A DNA stretch of 5,054 nucleotides from Rhodanobacter sp. Lineage in GTDB: Bacteria; Pseudomonadota; Gammaproteobacteria; Xanthomonadales; Rhodanobacteraceae. The translations under genes and the position numbers were made by a program. Numbering within the stretch: position 1 is the first letter of the stretch; every line of letters begins with the position of its first letter. Shown here piece after piece: positions 1-5,054 of this stretch. The stretch is taken from contig JAPHUU010000032.1 of assembly GCA_026193555.1 (NCBI GenBank), positions 1-5,054 on the forward strand. Reading direction: 5' to 3'. The notes under the pieces are model-generated. The model was not told the origin of the DNA. It searched no databases and worked only from the letters and a program-made list of their open reading frames with translations.

Positions 1-291
1 CACGGTGCCGGCGGTGGTCGGCGTGATACCCAGATCCGAAGCCATCAGTGCCTTTTCGATCGGTGCCACCATGGGCTTTTCCCACGGCGTGATGATGATC
101 GTGCGGGAATCGGCCAGCGCCACCGAGGCGACCTGGGTCAGCGGCATGTCGGCCCCGTAATAAGGCACCTTGATATTATCGACCAGGGCGGTACTGGCGC
201 GCCCGGTGCGCAGCCGGGTGAGGTCATGTTTGAGTGAGTCGATGCTCTTGCCCATGCGGGTCTGGGCATCGTTCTTGATGTCGTTGAGCAT
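1..291 (-). CDS. frr: Ribosome recycling factor, N-terminal half (partial, runs off the left edge)
   Basis: Ribosome recycling factor works with EF-G in the cytoplasm to split post-termination ribosomes so the subunits can be reused. The visible part is 97 residues of a protein usually about 185 long. It opens MLNDIKNDAQTRMGKSIDSL and continues through the family hallmark LRTGRAS (residues 27-33), VPYYG (42-46), PLTQVASV (50-57) and SDLGITPTTAG (85-95), all typical of the long helix of domain I followed by domain II. The rest of domain II and the closing helices of domain I lie beyond the window. The ATG at 289-291 begins exactly where the family begins. A weak Shine-Dalgarno GGGAA (minus strand, 299-303) stands 7 nt before it. 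It follows pyrH on the same strand after 56 bp, the usual pyrH-frr order in bacteria. A candidate promoter of its own lies in that gap. Confidence 0.95.
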   Translation of the reverse strand, partial: MLNDIKNDAQTRMGKSIDSLKHDLTRLRTGRASTALVDNIKVPYYGADMPLTQVASVALADSRTIIITPWEKPMVAPIEKALMASDLGITPTTAGTV

Positions 292-308
292 GCGGCGTTT
301 CCCGGTAG

Positions 309-324
309 GTCTGGCAAGACAGAC
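309..324 (-). repeat. Small inverted repeat in the frr leader
   Basis: Plus-strand GTCTG (309-313) and CAGAC (320-324) are perfect 5-bp inverted arms around a 6-nt loop. If frr is transcribed from the -10 candidate at 326-331, this would form a small hairpin in its leader just before the weak ribosome site. The stem is short and could be chance. No function can be assigned from sequence alone. Confidence 0.3.
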
Positions 325-325
325 G

Positions 326-334
326 ATTATAGCA
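326..334 (-). promoter_or_regulatory. Extended -10 promoter candidate for frr
   Basis: The minus strand reads TGCTATAAT, a perfect match to the extended -10 consensus TGnTATAAT, inside the pyrH-frr gap. Extended -10 promoters can work without a good -35, and indeed no convincing -35 hexamer is visible at 15-19 bp. Predicted transcription would start near position 319 and give a leader of roughly 28 nt before the frr ATG. In this GC-rich sequence an exact nine-base match at the right place is notable. Transcription itself is inferred. Confidence 0.5.
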
Positions 335-346
335 GCGGGTACCCGC
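335..346. repeat. Perfect 12-bp palindrome between pyrH and frr
   Basis: GCGGGTACCCGC is a perfect dyad one base after the pyrH stop codon and abutting the extended -10 candidate for frr. As RNA it could fold as a 4-bp GC stem with a GTAC loop. No U-tract follows on the minus strand, so it is not a normal intrinsic terminator. As DNA it could be a protein-binding site upstream of the frr promoter. Either role is inference. Confidence 0.4.
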
Positions 347-347
347 C

Positions 348-1070
348 TCAGTCGGCGCAGACCAGGGTGCCGATCGGCTCGCCGCGCATGATCCGCATCA
401 GGTTTCCGGGTACGGTCATGTCGTAGATCCGCATCGGCATGCGGTCGTCGCGGCACAGCGCTATCGCGGCGGTGTCCATCACCGCCAGCTTGCGCTCGAT
501 CACTTCGTCATAGGTCAGGCGATCGTAACGTGTCGCGTCGCTGTGCTTGGTCGGGTCCGCGGTGTAGATGCCATCGACCTTGGTCGCCTTCAGCAACAGG
601 TCCGCGCCCACTTCCACCGCACGCAGCGCGGCGGCCGAATCGGTGGTGAAGAACGGGTTGCCGATGCCGGCGGCGAACAGCACGATACGACCCTTCTCGA
701 TGTGCCGGATGGCGCGGCGGCGGATGAAGTCCTCGGCCACGTCGTGGATCTGGATCGCGCTCATCACCCGGGCGAAGCCGCCACGTTTCTCGATGGCGTC
801 CTGCATCGCCAGCGCATTCATCACCGTCGCCAGCATGCCCATGTGGTCGCCGGTGACACGATCCATGCCCGCAGCGGCCAGGCCGGCGCCGCGAAAGATG
901 TTGCCGCCGCCGATCACCACGCCGATCTGGATGCCTGCGCGCTGTACCTCGATGATCTCCTCCGCCAGCCGGCCGATCATCTTCGGATCGATGCCGTAGT
1001 CGGCGTCGCCCATCAATGCCTCACCGGAGAGCTTGAGCAGGATGCGGCTGAAAGGAAACGATTCGCTCAT
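348..1070 (-). CDS. pyrH: UMP kinase (uridylate kinase)
   Basis: Phosphorylates UMP to UDP with ATP in pyrimidine nucleotide synthesis. The bacterial enzyme is a cytoplasmic hexamer of the amino acid kinase fold, typically regulated by GTP and UTP. The 240 residues match the family length. Visible motifs are [13 protein letters not shown] (9-21, phosphate-binding lysine loop), [12 protein letters not shown] (52-63), [20 protein letters not shown] (73-92), [18 protein letters not shown] (134-151, acceptor and nucleotide site), [16 protein letters not shown] (158-173) and [11 protein letters not shown] (198-208). The ATG at 1068-1070 has a good Shine-Dalgarno GGAG 5 nt upstream (minus strand, 1076-1079). 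frr follows downstream as expected. Upstream, however, comes cbbR on the same strand rather than tsf, which commonly precedes pyrH. A candidate promoter lies in the 90-bp gap. In the acceptor loop the residues are AGIG where GGTG is common; from memory related gammaproteobacteria show AAGTG there, so this is probably lineage variation. Confidence 0.97.
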   Translation of the reverse strand: MSESFPFSRILLKLSGEALMGDADYGIDPKMIGRLAEEIIEVQRAGIQIGVVIGGGNIFRGAGLAAAGMDRVTGDHMGMLATVMNALAMQDAIEKRGGFARVMSAIQIHDVAEDFIRRRAIRHIEKGRIVLFAAGIGNPFFTTDSAAALRAVEVGADLLLKATKVDGIYTADPTKHSDATRYDRLTYDEVIERKLAVMDTAAIALCRDDRMPMRIYDMTVPGNLMRIMRGEPIGTLVCAD

Positions 1071-1101
1071 GGTAGCTCCGGGCAGTGGGGCAAACCGGCA
1101 T

Positions 1102-1129
1102 AGTGTAGCGGACGGATCGGCATTGTCGC
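1102..1129 (-). promoter_or_regulatory. Candidate promoter for pyrH
   Basis: On the minus strand a -35-like GCGACA (1124-1129) and a -10-like TACACT (1102-1107) are separated by 16 bp. Each matches the sigma-70 consensus at 4 of 6 positions. Transcription would begin near 1095 and leave a leader of about 25 nt with the pyrH ribosome site. It would let pyrH be expressed independently of cbbR. This is a moderate match only, and read-through from cbbR is also possible. Confidence 0.35.
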
Positions 1130-1160
1130 CGCTGCGTGACCGTATTGGTTCGAGCGGCGA
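1126..1160. repeat. 8-bp GC-rich inverted repeat directly after the cbbR stop
   Basis: TCGCCGCT (1126-1133) and AGCGGCGA (1153-1160) are perfect inverted arms around a 19-nt loop, beginning at the base next to the cbbR stop codon (1161-1163). In the cbbR transcript this could form a GC-rich stem and weakly terminate transcription or protect the 3' end. No U-run follows, so a canonical intrinsic terminator is not supported. The distal arm overlaps the -35 candidate of pyrH. Confidence 0.4.
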
Positions 1161-2099
1161 TCAGGTCCTGTGCGGGCCCAGCAGAGGTGCATCGTGAGTC
1201 AGCAGGTACGCCTCGCCGTGTTCGATCATGAAATAGCGGAATGCCTCGGCAGCCGGAGACAGTTGCCTTGACTGCATGCGAACGATGAACCAGCTGCGCA
1301 TCAGCGGCGTGTTCTCGATGTCCAGCACCTGCAGCAGGTTGTTTTTCAACTCGAGGCCGATGGTGTGAAGGGATAGCAGGCTCAAGCCGAGCCCCGCAAT
1401 CACCGACTGCTTGATGGTTTCGTTGCTGGACACCTCCATGCCGATGTTCGGCTCGAAATGATGCTCGGCGAAGAAGGTGTCCATGGCCGCACGTGTTCCT
1501 GAACCCCTTTCACGCACGATCAATGGGTAAGGCGCCAGTGCCTCCACCGGCACGTGTCCGAAATTCAGCAGCGGATGCCCGGGCGGGCAGACGAATACCA
1601 GCGGATGCGCGGCAAAGGGCTCGGCACGGGTGGCAATCTCGCGTGGTGGACGCCCCATCACGGAGAGATCGACTTCTCCATCCTTCATCAGGCTGACCAG
1701 CTGTTCGCGGTTCAGGGCAACACGCAGGCGCACATCGATGCCCGGGTGTTCCTTCTTGAAACGCGCCAGCAACTGCGGCACGAAGTATTTGGCGGTGCTG
1801 ACTATGCCAATCGTCAATTGCCCGCGATCCAAACGCTGGAAGCTGGTCATGAAGTCCTCGGCATCCTTCAGCGCGGCCAGCATGCGCCTGGCGTGCACCA
1901 GGAAGTATTCCCCTGCGGTGGAGAGCGTCAGCTGGCGGCCTTCGCGATCAAAAAGGGGAAGTCCGACCTGGGCCTCGAGTTCCTTGATCTGCATCGATAC
2001 CGCTGGTGGCGTGATGTGCAGCGTCGCTGCGGCGCGCTGGCTGCTGCCCTGCCGTGCCACCTCGGCGAATACCCGCAACTGGCGGAAGGTAATATGCAC
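1161..2099 (-). CDS. cbbR: LysR-type transcriptional regulator of the Calvin cycle operon, CbbR
   Basis: CbbR activates cbb operons, binding the promoter region and responding to metabolites of the cycle or of redox state. The protein has 312 residues, normal for LysR regulators. The winged helix-turn-helix is at about residues 3-62 (RAAATLHITPPAVSMQIKEL at 22-41). The effector domain follows from about 94, with TIGIVSTAKYFVPQLLARF (96-114), VMGRPP (147-152) and RERGSGTR (196-203), all typical of CbbR. The start is GTG at 2097-2099: an in-frame stop lies 21 bases upstream with no ATG between, and MHITFRQLRVF is the usual N-terminus. Only a poor Shine-Dalgarno (AAGG about 10 nt upstream) is visible, so translation may be weak. 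It is transcribed divergently from cbbL, the classic CbbR arrangement, and sits 90 bp upstream of pyrH on the same strand. Identity as CbbR rests on both sequence and context. Confidence 0.93.
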   Translation of the reverse strand: MHITFRQLRVFAEVARQGSSQRAAATLHITPPAVSMQIKELEAQVGLPLFDREGRQLTLSTAGEYFLVHARRMLAALKDAEDFMTSFQRLDRGQLTIGIVSTAKYFVPQLLARFKKEHPGIDVRLRVALNREQLVSLMKDGEVDLSVMGRPPREIATRAEPFAAHPLVFVCPPGHPLLNFGHVPVEALAPYPLIVRERGSGTRAAMDTFFAEHHFEPNIGMEVSSNETIKQSVIAGLGLSLLSLHTIGLELKNNLLQVLDIENTPLMRSWFIVRMQSRQLSPAAEAFRYFMIEHGEAYLLTHDAPLLGPHRT

Positions 2100-2100
2100 G

Positions 2101-2140
2101 GTTAAGTAAAACCTTATTCAAAGAGAAACATATTCTGACT

Positions 2141-2150
<10 letters not shown>
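2101..2150. promoter_or_regulatory. Putative CbbR operator: perfect 11-bp inverted repeat
   Basis: GTTAAGTAAAA (2101-2111) and TTTTACTTAAC (2140-2150) are exact inverted copies separated by 28 bp, so the arm centres lie 39 bp apart, close to four helical turns. The arms are AT-rich in an otherwise GC-rich sequence. LysR-type tetramers usually contact a distal recognition site and a site near the -35 of the target promoter, and this layout fits. If cbbL transcription starts near 2175, the arms centre at about -69 and -30. The right arm overlaps the candidate cbbL -35 and lies in the spacer of the candidate cbbR promoter, consistent with activation of cbbL and autoregulation. The repeat is seen directly; binding by CbbR is inferred. 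Confidence 0.65.
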
Positions 2151-3701
<1,551 letters not shown>

Positions 3702-3716
3702 GAGGAGCACGCCAGC

Positions 3717-4151
3717 ATGATGACCAACCCCACCGGCCAGATCACCCAGGGCCAGTTCAGTTTCCTGCCCGACCTGAGCGATGCCGAGATCCGCATGCAG
3801 ATCGACTACGGTCTTGCCAAGGGTTATGCGTGGAGCATCGAGTACACCGATGACCCGCATCCGCGCAACACCTACTGGGAAATGTTCGGCATGCCGATGT
3901 TCGACCTGCAGGATGCGGCTGGCGTGATGCTGGAGCTGGACAGCTGCCGCAAGACTTTCCCCACCCACTACATCCGCCTGATGGCCTTCGATTCCACCCG
4001 TGGCGTCGAGAGCATCGCGATGAGTTTCATCGTCAACCGACCGCCGAGTGAGCCCGGCTTCAGTCTGGTACGGCAGGAAGTGCAGGGCCGCAGCATCCGC
4101 TACACCGTGCACGGCTACGCCAGCGACAACCCGGAAGGCAAGCGCTACTGA
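3717..4151 (+). CDS. cbbS: RuBisCO small subunit, red-type
   Basis: Small subunit capping the L8 core of form I RuBisCO at both ends; needed for stability and high activity. The protein has 144 residues, longer than most bacterial green-type small subunits, as expected of red-type. [14 protein letters not shown] (9-22) is the usual beginning, [20 protein letters not shown] (43-62) is the signature, and [12 protein letters not shown] (98-109) follows. Residues from about 116 ([20 protein letters not shown] and the tail) form the red-type C-terminal extension, a beta hairpin that lines the central channel and lets L8S8 assemble without the green-type chaperones. AGGAG (3703-3707) lies 9 nt before the first ATG at 3717. 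A second ATG follows at once, and starting there would only remove one methionine. From memory the first several residues are longer than in Cupriavidus CbbS. It is co-transcribed with cbbL (15-bp gap) and followed by rpe after 37 bp. Confidence 0.97.
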   Translation: MMTNPTGQITQGQFSFLPDLSDAEIRMQIDYGLAKGYAWSIEYTDDPHPRNTYWEMFGMPMFDLQDAAGVMLELDSCRKTFPTHYIRLMAFDSTRGVESIAMSFIVNRPPSEPGFSLVRQEVQGRSIRYTVHGYASDNPEGKRY

Positions 4152-4188
4152 GCTTGTCCTGCAGCAGGTCCATCCACGAGGTCGCGCC

Positions 4189-4869
4189 ATGCACCGTATC
4201 GCTCCGTCGATTCTTTCCGCCGACTTCGCGCGCCTGGGCGAGGAGGTGCGCAGTGTCATCGCTGCCGGTGCCGACTGGATCCATTTCGACGTCATGGACA
4301 ACCACTACGTACCCAACCTGACGATGGGGCCGATGGTGGCGCAGGCGATCAAGCCGTGGTGCTTGCGTGCCGATGGCGGCGAAGTGCCACTTGACGTGCA
4401 CCTGATGGTGGCGCCGGTGGATGCGCTGGCGATCGCATTTGCCAAGGTCGGCGCCAACGTCGTCAGTTTTCATCCCGAAGCTTCGCTACACGTCGATCGC
4501 ACCCTGCAACTGATCCGGGGCGAGGGCTGCCAGGCTGGCCTGGTGTTCAATCCGGCCACGCCGCTGGATGTTCTGGAATGGGTGATCGACAAGGTCGATC
4601 TGGTGCTGATCATGAGCGTCAATCCCGGCTTCGGCGGGCAGAGCTTCATCGACAGCGCGCTGCGCAAGATCGAACAGGCACGCAAGCTGATCGACGCCAC
4701 GGGGCGTGACATCCGGCTCCAGGTCGATGGCGGCGTCAAGGTGGACAACATCCGCCGCGCGGCGGATGCCGGCGCCGACTGCTTCGTGGCCGGCTCGGCG
4801 ATCTTCGGTCAGCCGGACTATCGCGCGGTGATCGACGCGATGCGCGCCGAGCTGGCGGGAGCCGGCTGA
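4189..4869 (+). CDS. rpe: Ribulose-phosphate 3-epimerase
   Basis: Interconverts xylulose 5-phosphate and ribulose 5-phosphate, serving the regenerative arm of the Calvin cycle and the pentose phosphate pathway. In a cbb operon it is called cbbE. The protein has 226 residues and a (beta/alpha)8 barrel. Motifs are [15 protein letters not shown] (5-19), [20 protein letters not shown] (29-48), PLDVHLMV (67-74), SFHPEAS (93-99), [13 protein letters not shown] (142-154), LQVDGGV (177-183) and VAGSAIFG (200-207). Metal and catalytic residues H32, D34, H71 and D180 are present. The start at ATG 4189 matches the family N-terminus and has GAGG (4178-4181) 7 nt upstream. An open frame extends back into cbbS, but that part is not epimerase. 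A short extra segment (about residues 57-66, [10 protein letters not shown]) precedes PLDVHLMV. It lies 37 bp after cbbS and one base before the cbbX start. Whether it is the only epimerase of the genome cannot be seen here. Confidence 0.96.
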   Translation: MHRIAPSILSADFARLGEEVRSVIAAGADWIHFDVMDNHYVPNLTMGPMVAQAIKPWCLRADGGEVPLDVHLMVAPVDALAIAFAKVGANVVSFHPEASLHVDRTLQLIRGEGCQAGLVFNPATPLDVLEWVIDKVDLVLIMSVNPGFGGQSFIDSALRKIEQARKLIDATGRDIRLQVDGGVKVDNIRRAADAGADCFVAGSAIFGQPDYRAVIDAMRAELAGAG

Positions 4870-4870
4870 G

Positions 4871-5054
4871 ATGGGCGCGCCGAACTACAGCATTCCCGGC
4901 AGCACGCCAGCGACCCCGCCCGCCGCTGGCGCGGCAGCGGAGGTGGCCTCCGCGCGCACCGTCAACGAGGTGCTGGCGCAGAGCCAGGTCGAGGCGGTGC
5001 TGGACGAGCTCGATCGCGATCTGGTGGGGCTGGCGCCGATCAAGCAGCGTATCC
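4871..5054 (+). CDS. cbbX: Red-type RuBisCO activase CbbX, N-terminal part (partial, runs off the right edge)
   Basis: CbbX is an AAA+ hexamer that pulls on the C-terminal tail of red-type CbbL to release bound inhibitory sugar phosphates; ribulose 1,5-bisphosphate stimulates it. Only 61 residues are visible of an expected 300 or so, ending before the Walker A region. The diagnostic stretch is VLDELDRDLVGLAPIKQRI (43-61), which matches the CbbX N-terminal domain (VLxELDRxLIGLxPVKxRI). Residues 1-30 are rich in Ala and Pro (TPATPPAAGAAA at 12-23) and make the leader about 20 residues longer than I recall for Rhodobacter CbbX. The ATG at 4871 is one base after the rpe stop and has GGGAG (4857-4861) 9 nt upstream, indicating tight co-translation. 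GTG codons at residues 25 and 34 are weaker alternatives. With no ATPase motif in view, identity rests on this stretch and on the cbbLS context. Confidence 0.88.
   Translation, partial: MGAPNYSIPGSTPATPPAAGAAAEVASARTVNEVLAQSQVEAVLDELDRDLVGLAPIKQRI

Noticed and set aside
170..391. A 73-codon plus-strand open frame spanning the frr start, the gap and the pyrH end.
   Set aside because: It lies antisense to two conserved genes, has an arginine-rich low-information translation, and shows no domain motif.
543..1103. Plus-strand open frames opposite pyrH (543-1103 and 568-999).
   Set aside because: They mirror the conserved UMP kinase gene on the other strand, and the translations show no family motifs.
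1126..1160. Calling the hairpin after cbbR a rho-independent terminator.
   Set aside because: The loop is 19 nt and no U-run follows the stem on the cbbR strand, so only an inverted repeat is reported.
1493..2109. Plus-strand open frames opposite cbbR.
   Set aside because: Shadows of the cbbR coding frame; several overlap each other and none has recognisable motifs.
2124..2136. AGAA-N5-TTCT dyad between the two operator arms.
   Set aside because: Only 4-bp arms in an AT-rich stretch, and off-centre from the larger repeat; likely chance.
4048..4188. N-terminal extension of rpe reading back into cbbS (47 codons).
   Set aside because: It overlaps cbbS out of frame, is unlike epimerases, and a good ribosome site precedes the internal ATG at 4189.

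Overview
The window carries two functional blocks from a GC-rich proteobacterium. The left block, on the minus strand, is housekeeping: the N-terminal half of frr (ribosome recycling factor, cut by the window edge) and a complete pyrH (UMP kinase). The right block is a red-type (form IC) Calvin-Benson CO2-fixation locus. It has the LysR-type regulator cbbR on the minus strand, and divergently on the plus strand cbbL, cbbS, a ribulose-phosphate 3-epimerase (rpe/cbbE) and the start of cbbX (RuBisCO activase, cut by the right edge). The PyrH and RRF sequences recall, from memory, Xanthomonadales/Rhodanobacteraceae-like gammaproteobacteria. That placement is an inference and was not tested by a search.

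Layout: frr (1-291, minus), a 56-bp gap with a palindrome and an extended -10 promoter candidate, pyrH (348-1070, minus), a 90-bp gap with a hairpin and a promoter candidate, cbbR (1161-2099, minus), a 117-bp divergent control region, cbbL (2217-3701), cbbS (3717-4151), rpe (4189-4869) and cbbX (4871 to the edge). Coding density is very high. No gene-free stretch exceeds 120 bases, and I see no RNA genes, insertion sequences or CRISPR arrays.

How it works together: CbbL and CbbS form the hexadecameric RuBisCO. CbbX is the AAA+ remodeller that removes inhibitory sugar phosphates from red-type enzymes. The epimerase interconverts xylulose 5-phosphate and ribulose 5-phosphate, feeding regeneration of ribulose 1,5-bisphosphate. 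CbbR probably senses metabolic state and binds the intergenic region, where an AT-rich perfect 11-bp inverted repeat sits over the candidate promoters for both directions.

The system itself is known. The points worth a second look are the placement of the cbb locus directly upstream of pyrH, where tsf is usually found; the cbbLS-rpe-cbbX order; the architecture of the divergent operator; and the small structured elements between genes. I do not see evidence for an undescribed system.
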